This document shows, piece by piece, positions 8,984 to 18,658 of a stretch of 23,342 bases of DNA. The notes below the pieces were generated by a model that saw only the letters and a list, made by a program, of their open reading frames with translations, had not been told where the DNA came from and did no database searches. This stretch comes from Chromera velia (lineage: Eukaryota; Sar; Chromeraceae). Position 1 is the first letter of the stretch. Every line of letters begins with the position of its first letter. The translations under genes and the position numbers were made by a program. Location: the NCBI GenBank assembly GCA_018398765.1, contig JAHBMJ010005873.1, forward strand, positions 34,515-57,856, read 5' to 3'.

Positions 8984-9932
8984 AGAAAGGGAGTTAGGGT
9001 CTCATCCGCCCGTTCTTGCCCTCAAACCTCTCTCTGGCTCAAAAAAAAAGAAAAGCGAAAACTGACCCCTCTGTGTGCTCGTATGTTGGTTGCAGGCTGC
9101 TGACACTCTTCATTCCATGCACGGGGCCTTACTGAATCCCTTTGGGGTCAGTAAGTCGGCCGGTTGGCCCGTTTTGCGGTCTAACAGGTACGATCCTTTG
9201 TTGGGGTGGGGCGGTCTCTTTGATTCCTTTGGAGTAAAGAGGCAGCTCTTGTCTGTGTGCTTCTCTGGAAGGACAGACTTGAGTTTGTTGGCAGTGTGGA
9301 TTGAGCCTGGATGTTCTTTTTTTTTTACTCTCTGCTTAACCCTTTGGGTGATGCGTGAGTGAGGAAGGCAGAAGGGCGGGGAAAGAGAAAGCGAAAAACC
9401 TGGATGTCGAAGGATGGATGTCTGACCCCTTTGGGTGAGGACGGAAATCTGGAGGACGGAAAGGCAACAAGAAGCGAATCTCTGGTTAGAAAGCACACAG
9501 GAAAGACGAAAAAAAAAAAAAGCGCAACAAAAGAAAAGAAACAAAGACAAATTCACAAAACGGCAAGCGCGTGAAAAAAAGGGGCAGAAAAAAAAGAAAA
9601 GAGCAGATCGAGAGAGAAAGGAAAAAGAGAAAAGAAACCTTGAAGAAAGCCCAGAAAGGCCGCGGGCAAAAAAGAAAGAAAAGGGCCCTGGACAAAGACG
9701 CCAGATATGGGCAAAGGATGATTGATTCTCTCTCTCTTCTTTCTGAGCAACTGCAGCAACTGCAGCTTCCTCCTCTTCAGTTTTCTCAGAGTGACTTACT
9801 GACTCTTTTTCTTTCAATCTTGGCATCAGATGGACGAGTCAATTCAATTCTCTCCTCTGAGTGCAATACAAAAAAACCAAAAAAACAAAAAAAAATCAAA
9901 AAATCAACCCCCCCCCCAAAAAAACCCTTCGA
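8984..9932. other. No gene recognised; purine-rich low-complexity DNA with a repeated CCCTTTGGGG word
   Basis: A word close to ccctttggggt recurs near 9138, 9226 (as cctttggagt), 9341 and 9427, spaced about 85-115 bp. From 9495 to 9700 the strand is strongly A/G-rich, which opens long Lys/Arg/Glu frames on plus and Phe/Leu/Ser frames on minus; neither is credible. A short stretch at 9717-9860 (with a peptide SLLSEQLQQLQLPPLQFSQS) is more protein-like but is hemmed in by A-runs. Poly-A and poly-C runs fill 9870-9927. Confidence 0.45.
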
Positions 9933-10008
9933 TGCACACCACCGTGACGTGGTGAAGGGGCTTACGCCTCCTCAAACATTATTTTGTTGAGGCAACCAAG
10001 AGTGTGCA
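9933..10008 (+). other. Compact nested hairpin cluster, possible structured RNA
   Basis: Three complementary pairings fit in 76 nt. TGCACAC (9933-9939) pairs with GTGTGCA (10002-10008). CACCAC (9937-9942) pairs with GTGGTG (9949-9954) around CGTGAC. CCTCAA (9970-9975) pairs with TTGAGG (9987-9992). The first two overlap by three bases, so the closing stem is 4-7 bp. A further GGGGC/GCCTC hairpin (9957-9970) competes with the third. It does not match a tRNA (no T-loop) or the hammerhead core that I can recall. Confidence 0.35.
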
Positions 10009-10099
10009 GCTTGCCTGCCTGTCTCCTTCTTGGCTGTCTGTCTCCTTCTTAGCTGACTGTCTCCTTGCCTGCATGCCTGTTTCTTGACAGGACAAGAAG

Positions 10100-10135
10100 G
10101 TGCGTCGGTCTGTTGGGTGCATGCCTGTGGGCCTT

Positions 10136-10170
<35 letters not shown>
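10100..10170. repeat. CTCT microsatellite with flanking pyrimidine-rich DNA
   Basis: A (CT)n run of about 30 bases at 10137-10168 lies inside CTGT/CTTG-rich sequence leading into the minisatellite. Confidence 0.85.
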
Positions 10171-10176
<6 letters not shown>

Positions 10177-10420
10177 TTGCGTTTCAATCCATCTTCTCTT
10201 TCTCTGCATGCCTGTGGCGTCTCTGTTTTCATCCTTCTCATTTTCTCTTTTTGCCTCTCTCTGAATCGTTCGATCGCTCTGCAGTCTGCCTCTTTCTTTG
10301 CTTCAAACGTTTCCCTCTTCTTTGCCTCTCTTGCTTGCAGCAGGAGAGCCGAGCTCTCTTCTTCATCGTCCGCCCCCCCCTCTCTTCTTCGTCGTCATCG
10401 CGATTGCCCTGCACATTTCT

Positions 10421-11200
10421 TTCTTCGAGATCGCGTGGGAGTCCTTGCAAGAACGTCTCGGTGTGCATCCCCCCCCTTTCTTCGAGATCGCGTGGGAGTC
10501 CTTGCAAGAAGGTCTCCGTCTGCATCCCCCCCTTTTCTTCGAGATTGCGTGGGAGTCCTTGCAAGAACGTCTCCATCTGCATCCCCCCCCTTTCTTCGAG
10601 AGCGTGGGAGTCCTTGCAAGAACGTCTCCGTGTGCATCCCCCCCCTTTCTTCGAGATCGCGTGGGAGTCCTTGCAAGAAGGTCTCCGTGTGCATCCCCCC
10701 CCTTTCTTCGAGATCGCGCGGCAGTCCTTGCAAGAAGGTCTCCGTGTGCATCCCCCCCCTTTCTTCGAGATCGCGCGGCAGTCCTTGCAAGAACGTCTCC
10801 GTGTGCATCCCCCCCCTTTCTTCGAGATCGCGTGGGAGTCCTTGCAAGAAGGTCTCCGTGTGCATCCCCCCCCTTTCTTCGAGATCGCGTGGGAGTCCTT
10901 GCAAGAAGGTCTCCGTGTGCATCCCCCGCCTTTCTTCGAGATCGCGTGGGAGTCCTTGCAAGAAGGTCTCCGTGTGCATCCCCCCCCTTTCTTCGAGATT
11001 GCGTGGGAGTCCTTGCAAGAAGGTCTCCGTGTGCATCCCCCCCCTTTCTTCGAGATCGCGCGGGAGTCCTTGCAAGAACGTCTCCGTGTGCATCCCCCCC
11101 CTTTCTTCGAGATCGCGTGGGAGTCCTTGCAAGAAGGTCTCCGTCTGCATCCCCCCCCTTTCTTCGAGATCGCGTGGGAGTCCTTGCAAGAACGTCTCCG
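10421..11200. repeat. 57-bp minisatellite, 13 full units plus a partial
   Basis: Units begin at ttcttcgag at 10421, 10478, 10535, 10592, 10647, 10704, 10761, 10818, 10875, 10932, 10989, 11046, 11103 and 11160. All are 57 bp except the one starting 10592, which is 55 because of a 2-bp loss (gagagcg for gagatcgcg). Each unit carries a run of about eight C. Variation is limited to a few sites: cgtggga/cgcggca/cgcggga, gaacg/gaagg, ccgtgtgc/ccgtctgc. Because 57 is a multiple of three, several frames on both strands stay open (a 19-residue repeat such as IAWESLQEGLRVHPPPFFE). The 55-bp unit shifts the frame without a stop, which argues that openness is incidental. Confidence 0.95.
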
Positions 11201-12800
11201 ATGTTCGGATGCCTGGCTGGTTGACTGGATGACTGACTGCATGAGCTCTCGATCATGCGCGCGTGTTGTTTGTATCGCAATTCACTCGCTCAGCCTGCCG
11301 TTTGATCGTTTGTCTGCATGCCTTTGTTGGCCATCTTTGAACGTGTCTTTCTCGATCGGTGTTCAAACGGAATCATGGCGTGCCTGTGCATCACAGAAGC
11401 AACCTGAGAGATTCTGATCGAACAGCATGCGAGACAGAACAGTCCTTTCCGCCTGCATGTCCGTCTTCGGTCACTCATGTCTGAGATGCTCGTGTGAGAC
11501 GTTGTATATGAATCGATCGTTGCATATGGTATGCATAGGCTGGCCGGCCGCTGTCGTCGCCTGTCGATCGTTGTCTAGATCGCTGTATGAGTCGATCGTT
11601 CTAGCAATCGTTGCATGCCCGGTGCCGTGCCTTACATTGAAAATTGAAATTTCTATCATTTTTCTACTAGTTTTTCTAATATTTCAAGTTAACTTTTGTC
11701 CTAAAACTTTTGTTTTGACCTTTGTAAGGAGTTAAGGTTAGGATAGGGTAGGATTAATGTCTGGAGGATTGGCCGCAGGAGTCTTGCCCCAATGCCGAGC
11801 GTTCGACGTGCGGTGTCAAAGAAAAGCGCATATATACGCGTCAGACCTTCCTGGCCGGCCCACACAAGCTAAAAGACCTGTGCTGCAATTTGGCCCGCAA
11901 ACTGTTTACCGTTTACGTGGTAATCAATCGATTATACTATCAATCAGTTAATTTTAAACTGGATTTTAAATAAGATTAATAATTTAAAGCTAGTTTGCAT
12001 AGACTAGCATAGTCTAGCATATAGCATAGCATTTTAAATAGTAACTGATAAGTGATTTATTGGTGCACTATAAGACCTAGTAGTATAGATCACTAGTTGT
12101 CACCGTTTTGTTTTATAGAGGTTGCCCCTATAAACGATAGGGAGTAGTATTGAGATATATTGAGAAAAAGATGTATCAGGTGCTGGTGCCATTCGCCTGG
12201 GAAGGAGGGACCTGAAATTAAGTACCAAATCAGGTGTTTCTCTAGGTGTCTCTTTTGACCTAAAAACACTTGTGTTCTAAAAACCTTTTCTACTGTTTGA
12301 TTATTTGATTGATTGATTGATTGATACGCTCCGCACTAGGCTTTCCCGCTATCTAGGGTGCATGAGGTGTTCGAAGTCCGTGTTCGGTGTTCCAGATCAT
12401 GGACCAGATGCAAATAAGGTATACTAAGTACACTTTTCGTGACACATGTTTTCTCAGGTATACCTTTTCTGAATCCTATAGCAGAGAGTGTATACACGTA
12501 CTTCAGCGTAACTAGCAATGTAAATATAAATTTTAATATACCAATGTAAAGTTACCATGCTAGTTATTATTACTAAGTTATACCACGTAGAATCAACACA
12601 CTCTAGCGAATACTCCATCAATCTTGATCGTCCGACATCTTTGCACATTAAAAAAAAACTCTCATTAAACGAATGCAGCTGGTGTAACACACTCATGCAC
12701 TGCATCCCTCGATCCACATTGCTCACAACGTACTTAATTAATTCCTTCTTAATTCTCATCCATCGAGGCGTAGTCAGTCACTGCAGCATGCAGCTCATCA
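11201..12800. other. No gene recognised; AT-rich spacer
   Basis: Up to about 11630 the sequence is rich in GATCGAT and GCATG words. From 11640 to 12790 it turns AT-rich, with repeated TAGCATAG words (12000-12030), a GATT run (12300-12325) and no microsatellite blocks. Open frames are short and unsupported. The 3' UTR of the minus-strand gene ending at 12801 presumably lies in the right part. Confidence 0.5.
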
Positions 12801-15187
12801 TCATGATGTCCCGTTCATGACAGAGGGACACTTGCTCTGCGGCCAGCAGCCCAGCCAGGTGTTCCAAGACTGTTGCTTCCGTCTCCAATCCGTCTGCAGA
12901 GAGTGGGGCATCAGGAAGCCGCTCTCGATCTCGTCTGAGTAGGCCACCAGAGAGAAGGTCTCGGGGTCGATCTCCAAAATGACTGCATGCATGCAGGCAA
13001 AGTCAAAGCATTAGCATGAAGACGCATGAATAAATGGAGAAAGGGAATATCCGTCTGACTGACTTTCTGCATGACCATGTCACTGACTGCCGACCATGCA
13101 GCTGGCATGCAGACTTTCCTGCCTGCATGCCTTCCGGCTTGCTTGAGTGTCTGTCTCTCTGTCTCTCTGTCTGCCTAGCTGTTCGCCTGTGTGCCTAGTC
13201 TGCCTGCCTGTCCAGCTGACTTACTGACTGACTGACTCACTGACTGACTGACTTGCGCTGAGGACGCTCTCGATGACCAGGAGGACCTCCGACGAGTTCT
13301 CCTCCAGTGTCTGCGGGCTCTCTGCCCCCTTCTCCGTCTCCAGCTTTTCGTTCCACGCCTTCTCAAAATCACCCAACACGCCATCGAACGGGTTCTTGAC
13401 CCCCCCCTTCTTCTTCTCTGCATCTCCATTTGAACCCAGATCCACTCCTGTATCGATCAACGTCATCAAATGGGATGAGTGCCAATTCTCTGGATACCCG
13501 TCCGAACCCGCCCAGAATCTCTTCACAAACCGCAAATTGGTAAATGAATAAAAAGGGTCGTTGCCTTCCACAGGGCTGACTCCGTTGTTCGTCGACAGAG
13601 AGACGTTCAACGGGACCTCCCACACCGCGTAGCTCCCTTTCCTTCTCTTCTTGTTGCTCTTGCAGTCCCGCACCTCCCCCATAAACCCCCTGTCTCCCTT
13701 CTCTCTTTCCTCCTCCACTTCGTCCTCACAGTCTGCGTCCCCCTCCTCTGATATCCACGCGATCGCCTTGGTCCACCCGTCCTCCTCTGCCACCACAAGG
13801 AAGAGCTGGTCGGTCGAGGGGTGGTACACAAGCTCTGCCTGGTTGAATCCGGCGATGATACCTGCATGCCGAGAGAGATGGAAGGAGAACATGGACGTGA
13901 TTGATTGAGCCAGGTCGACAGGTAGGAAGGCAGGAAGAACGGAAGCAAGCAGTCATGCACACGAGTTGTCAAAGAAACCAGAAAGAGAAGAGCTTTGCCA
14001 GGCACACACTCTGCGTTCCGAGCCGCCCCTCTTCTCACTGAATTTGCATGCATGTCCACAGACAAACGTGAAACCAGCCGAAAAGAATCCTGAGTGAACA
14101 ACACAGTTAGGAGCATTGCGTGGATCCCCACAGAGATTTCAGATTGACACACAAAAAGAAAGAAGGCAGAATGGAAGGACGGGTAGATCACAAAGAAGCT
14201 CGGGAAAATTCCACAAGGAAACCCCTTACTTACCTTCGCACTGCGTCTCTGCAGGAAACTCGGAGCCGTCCAGCGGACCCCCACACCACTCTGCGATCTG
14301 GATGCCCTCCCCCGTCTCCGACCAGCTGTCGAACAACCACATCCCGGGGGGAATCAGTTCTTCCACCTCCTCAGGGGAACTCGCGTGCAGGAGGTACTGG
14401 GCACTCCCCCCGAGGGCCCAACGGTCGTCGATCCAGGTCACAACGGGGCCTCCCAACAGACCCCTGCATCCAGGAATGCATCCATGCATGCCACAAAGCA
14501 GCGCATTGTATATGTGCACAGTCACAACAGGGCATTCCGAGAAAGCCATGCATGACATGCAAAACTCCTTTCGTGTAGTGAGCATTGAAAAGTCCAAGAG
14601 AAAGGACTGCAGACCGACCTCCTCTCTCGCGTGCCGTAGTAGAAAGTTCGCTTGAAGGTCAGATCTCCCGTCTCCAGATCGACCTCAAACAACTGCATGC
14701 ACGCGGGGGGGGCGGGGGGCACAGAATTGATTCAGGTGTGCTCAGAAGCGTAGTGTCTATATACGTAGCCATTGTAAGAAATCTGTCTCTCTCACGGTTT
14801 GTCTTCTGATTGTCTGCTCATTTTCTCTACCCACTTCCGTATCTTTGCAGTGAAGTATCGTTACTTCTTTTTTCTTTCCTTTTTCTCTGTTTCTCTCTCT
14901 CTCATTGCATTTCCTTCCTTCCTTCCTTACTAACTTACTTACTTACTTGCTTACTTACCTGCATGGTCCCATCTGGGTAAGTGGGGGCAGAGAAGGCGAG
15001 GTTGCCAGAGGGGTTCGTCCATATGCCGTGGAGCTGGTCGGACACCCCGGGGAAGGCGAAGGTGTTCGTCTTCTTGTTTGTGCGGGGGTCGATGAGGAGA
15101 ATGCGGTCGTCCGAGTAGACGTTCCAGTACACCCAACTGTACAAGCAATACACGCATGGGACTGTGAATTTTCCTTCTGTTTTGTTT

Positions 15188-15221
<34 letters not shown>

Positions 15222-17896
15222 GCACACCCACCTGTACATGCATGTATAGATGGTTGGGGGTATACATATGTTCACGATCTATCTTCGTCTTTCGGTCTTT
15301 CGAGGACACTCAAAAAAACATGCAGTGTGTTTCACAGCTAGAGACTGCCAATCACCCCGTCTCGTCTTTCTAACGAAAGAGCAGACATGCGCAAAGAAGC
15401 CTATGCACACGCAGACAATCGGTCATACAGGAAAGGAAACACATCAAGGACAGAACAGACAGACACACACACACACACACACACACACAGGTCTCCATGA
15501 ATTCAGACGACCCACCGCAGGCCATTGAGGTGTCCGTCTCGTTTAAAGTTCCCGACCAGGGTGGGTGCGTGCAGCTGCGTCTGGGCCATCGTGATCATCG
15601 GAGTGAAGAACCCGACCTGCTTGCAGGCAGGGAGGGAGAGAGGGAGACAGACGGAAGAAGAGAGTGAGGGAGGGAGGGATCCTCAGGGGGCTCTACAGGA
15701 TGAATCAGAGGAAACAGAAAGGTCGACAGGCGAAGTGCTCGCCGCATTTAATTCTGCCAACAGACAGCGACATGACAGAAATCGATCGGGGAGCTGGGGG
15801 CAGGCAGGAATGTAGAGAGAGAAATTAAGCGAATTAAGTGAAGCATGCATACAGACAATTAATTTGCATGCAGGTCGAGGTTCATTGACCCGGTCGAGGA
15901 GCTCTTTTTCTTTCTTTTCCCATACACCTCTTTGCAAACCCATGCAGGCGGACAAAGCGTGAGTGTACACACACACACACACACACACACACAGACGTAC
16001 GGACGCTAACATGTCTATACACATGTACATATACGTATACACGAGAGTGGGCGCGCATCGCGCGCCGAAGAATTTCGGACAACGTAGTACGCGGACGAAC
16101 CGAGTATAGAAGCGCACACAAACTTTGTGTTTTGTCAATTCTGGCGATTCGGCTTCCCAAAAACGTAACGCGCTGAGAGTGAGATTGGACTATAGAAGAG
16201 TAAGACATATACATGCACCGTCTGGCGGTTGACTGACGTTCTGTCCCCCGTCGACTTCCTCTGGCAGTTTGAAGACATAGTCTGACTTGGGCACGATCAA
16301 GATCTCCTCGACCAGCTTCACGTCCGCCGTCTCCTTCTCCCAGTCCACCTCGGAGACCTCAATTATCATCAGACTGCACGGCACCTGCAGATTTTTTCGT
16401 TTTCATATGTACGTATGTACTTTGTATTCTATGTATTCTATCTATGTATGCACAGTTTACCTCGGAGACCTCAATGATCATCAGACTGCACGGCACCTGC
16501 AGGCAGATTTGGGCGGACGGCAGTCATCGGTTGGGATGGCCAAGATGCGTTGGTTGTCTTCGAAGGGAAGGGAAGGAAAGGAAAGTGTTCGGAGAGGCCT
16601 ACCAGAACAGATGGTAAAAAGAGGACAATTGTCTCGAAGAAAAGTTTTGGTCCAATCCTGCTACTCCCTGACAGAATTTGTTTGCATACCCACCTCTTGA
16701 CACAAAATATTCACTAACCTGTAGCGGTCCCCCTGCAGCGATGTGGAATGTCTTCCCGTCATCCATTGCCCCCACATGAACGTTTTCATATGTATGTATG
16801 TATGTATGTATCTATGTATGTATATATGTATGTATGTATGTAGGTATGTATTTTGTCTGTATGCACACTCACTCACTAACCTGTAGCGGTCCCCCTGCAG
16901 CGATGTGGAACGTCTTCCCGTCATCCATTGCCCCCACATGAACGATGGGTCCGATTGGGTGAACAGTCGGGAGACTGAGCAGGTTGTAGATGATCATTTG
17001 GTGCGTGCGTGCGTTGACGAGCGCAAAGTCCGCAAGAAGAATGTCCCCGTAGGCGTACCAAATGTCGCCGTCAATGTCCCCACCCCCCCCGGAGAGTTTG
17101 CCCTTCAGGGATAGAGGGGCAAACCTTTGGAGAGGGTCCCAGTGCTCCCTCACGTCCCTCCGGGCCATGTACGCTGGGGTGTCCTTGTCAATGTATCTGC
17201 ACGTATATACATTTATTTTCATACAGAATGATGCATACATTTGTTTTCAGACAGAATGATGCATACATGCACTTATCTTCATACAGTATGTATACGCAGG
17301 GGTGTCCTTATCGATGTATCTGCACGTACACAGGAGAAGGGGGAGGAAGCCGTTCTTTCGGCAGTGTGTGAATCGTTAGCGTGTGTTGTAGACTGTTTGC
17401 CATGCGTGTGGTGGGGCTCTGGGGCTGTTGCCCTGTACATGCATGCTCATGTGTGCAGATGGTGTGACAACTACGCCTCAATTTACACGGATGTCTTTCG
17501 TGCAAGTAGAGTGCATCTGAAGACACGTACGCATACGTGTACGTACTTTGGCGGGTAAGCTTCCAGGAAGGGCGGGAGCTGTTGCCTGAACTCATTGGTC
17601 CACTCTGGCAAGTACTTGCCGAGCTTCTGTATCTCCTTCACGCGGTCTCTCACAGCGAAGTATTCCTCCACAGCCCCGTAGGAGGTCGGGAACTCTTTTC
17701 GGATCTCCAACGCTACCTGCTTCCTCATCGCCCCCTTCGCCCTCTCTGCCACCTCTCCTTCTTCTCCAGAGAGACCCTCGAACAGAGTGCCCAAGCCCTT
17801 CAAGTCGAACTCGAATGCACCGTTGTCGGAGGAGGCTTGCGAGAGCAGGATGCTCATGTAAAGCACCCCCAGCGGAATAAAAGAAAGGGAGCGCAT
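12801..17896 (-). CDS. Nine-exon gene: predicted secreted 728-aa protein, propeller-like, function unknown
   Basis: Exons, in transcript order: 17896-17547, 17196-16881, 16384-16238, 15616-15516, 15136-14959, 14692-14619, 14463-14234, 13861-13253, 12982-12801. All introns are GT-AG, all phases close, and the total is 2187 nt including TGA. The start ATG at 17896 opens a classic signal peptide (RSLSFIPLGVLYMSILLSQA), so the product is probably secreted or enters the endomembrane system. Residues 24-116 are helical and charged. Residues 117-630 show repeated short strands with W, Y, D and G turns (GDIDGDIWYAYGDILLADFA, WVYWNVYSDDRILLIDP, HGIWTNPSGNLAFSAPTYPD, QAELVYHPSTDQLFLVVAEE), which look like beta-propeller blades. 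Exon 8 carries an acidic and then a basic insert (DCEDEVEEEREK; CKSNKKRRKG). No enzyme motif is recognised. Exons 2 and 3 have partial duplicate copies next to them. The chain is very likely; the fold is inference. Confidence 0.82.
13140..13252. repeat. CTGT and TGAC tetranucleotide tracts inside intron 8
   Basis: Intron 8 of the minus-strand gene begins (minus sense) with GTCAGTCAGTCAG repeats directly continuing the donor, and further on contains CAGA-type repeats (plus-sense ctgtctgtc). The repeat therefore starts at the splice site itself. Confidence 0.85.
14925..14958. repeat. GTAA tetranucleotide array beginning at a splice donor
   Basis: In minus sense the intron after exon 5 opens gtaagtaagtaagcaag and continues with further gtaagtaag words before turning into GGAA repeats. 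The consensus donor is thus repeated at least six times. Confidence 0.9.
15190..15222. repeat. CAGA microsatellite in intron 4
   Basis: About eight CAGA units lie just outside exon 5 on its acceptor side, in an intron of the minus-strand gene. No function is evident. Confidence 0.9.
15464..15490. repeat. CA microsatellite in intron 4
   Basis: A (CA)n run lies about 25 bp beyond the donor of exon 4 of the minus-strand gene. A second (CA)n run is at 15968-15993, in intron 3. Confidence 0.9.
16347..16502. repeat. 44-bp duplication of the exon 3 acceptor region around a 68-bp filler
   Basis: The 44-bp copies at 16347-16390 and 16459-16502 differ at one base. In minus sense each contains the CTGCAG acceptor and the first 38 bases of exon 3 (VPCSLMIIEVSE). 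The upstream copy could act as a decoy acceptor or a 36-nt mini-exon, because it is followed by GTAAAC. Using it would add 12 residues in frame. The filler 16391-16458 contains cgttttcatatgta, shared with the filler at 16783. Confidence 0.93.
16711..16944. repeat. 72-bp duplication of the exon 2 end plus donor around a 90-bp TATG filler
   Basis: Copies at 16711-16782 and 16873-16944 differ at one base. Each holds, in minus sense, the last 64 bases of exon 2 (VHVGAMDDGKTFHIAAGGPLQ region) and eight bases of the intron with the GTTAGT donor. The transcript meets the true exon first, and the second copy lies in intron 2 as a decoy exon end. The filler 16783-16872 is mostly TATG/TGTA repeats. Confidence 0.95.
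17170..17328. repeat. 36-bp duplication of the exon 2 acceptor region around an 87-bp filler
   Basis: Copies at 17170-17205 and 17293-17328 differ at three bases. In minus sense each has the GTGCAG acceptor and the first 27 bases of exon 2 (YIDKDTPA). The filler 17206-17292 holds three near-copies of a 20-mer related to the right arm of the palindrome at 20041-20064 and its tail (in minus sense, CTGTATGAA followed by ATAAAYGTAT-like bases). Confidence 0.9.
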
Positions 17897-18658
17897 GATA
17901 ATTGAATGGCCGGTATGTGCAGAGATCTTCTGAGAGTTTGGGCCGGAAAATTTTGCTGGGTTGAAAGTGTATGGTGTTGTTCAGCAGCCGTACACTCAAG
18001 GAGACGAACAGCTGCCTGCATCGAAAATGAAAGAACAAAAATTACACATCCCACCAGATTCTGTTGATGCCAGGTAAAGACATGTGCTGTAGAATCATTG
18101 ACAGGTTTTGTCCTCACTATATAAGCGTCCAGTACGTTTTGGCAACTCACGTGCTGAGCATATTGAAGTCGATCTGCAATGATTTCTGCACGCAGAATTC
18201 GAAGCCTGAATCGAAGGTCAGGCAAATCTGCATGAATGTTGCAGTGCATGAACGCGTGGCGGCGCGGGAGTTCGCGGAGTCGGCCCAACGCGTACCAGCT
18301 AGCTAGGTTTTAGGAGCCCCACGCGCCGCCGCGGGCCACATGATCCCCTCGTCGCGCGGATCGTGTTGCTTTGTGTTGCTTGCTGCCATGCACCTTGCTT
18401 CAATGCATGGTTGTCTTCACATGTGAGAGACTATGAGAGTCTCGATCAGCCGACTTCGGACAAAGGCTGACATACTCGATAACTAGCTGCTGCCTGATTG
18501 ATCTTATTGCATGACCCGTCGCCAGAATGTTTATCCTCAAGACTTTCTGAGAGAACAGACAGATCCTTAAATTCGGACTCTCCACCGAGGTATATATGTA
18601 GATTGAATCTTTTCCTTCCTTTTCTTTCTGTTCACCCGTGAATCCACGCACTTCAGCA
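17897..18658. promoter_or_regulatory. Shared intergenic region of a divergent gene pair
   Basis: This 762-bp interval separates the ATG of the minus-strand secreted protein (17896) from the ATG of the plus-strand TBC-like gene (18659). A TATATAT word at 18591-18597 lies about 60 bp before the plus start. A TATATAA word near 18118-18124 is about 220 bp from the minus start. In minus sense TTTCGATGCAG near 18018 could be the acceptor of a 5' UTR intron. The centre (18300-18360) is GC-rich with CGCG words. Core-promoter assignment is inference. Confidence 0.45.

Noticed and set aside
9110..9826. 238-residue minus-strand frame rich in Phe, Leu and Ser
   Set aside because: It is the complement of an A/G-rich tract; composition alone explains it.
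9933..10008. tRNA gene
   Set aside because: The outer stem suggested a cloverleaf, but there is no T-arm consensus, no plausible anticodon arm and no D-arm.
10065..11417. 450-residue repeat protein on plus, and 264-334 residue proteins on minus
   Set aside because: They come from a 57-bp minisatellite whose length is a multiple of three. Several frames on both strands are open, and a 2-bp deletion shifts the frame without consequence.
11720..11760. Interstitial telomere repeat (ggttaggatagggtagg)
   Set aside because: Only about three degenerate units and no long array; chance is likely.
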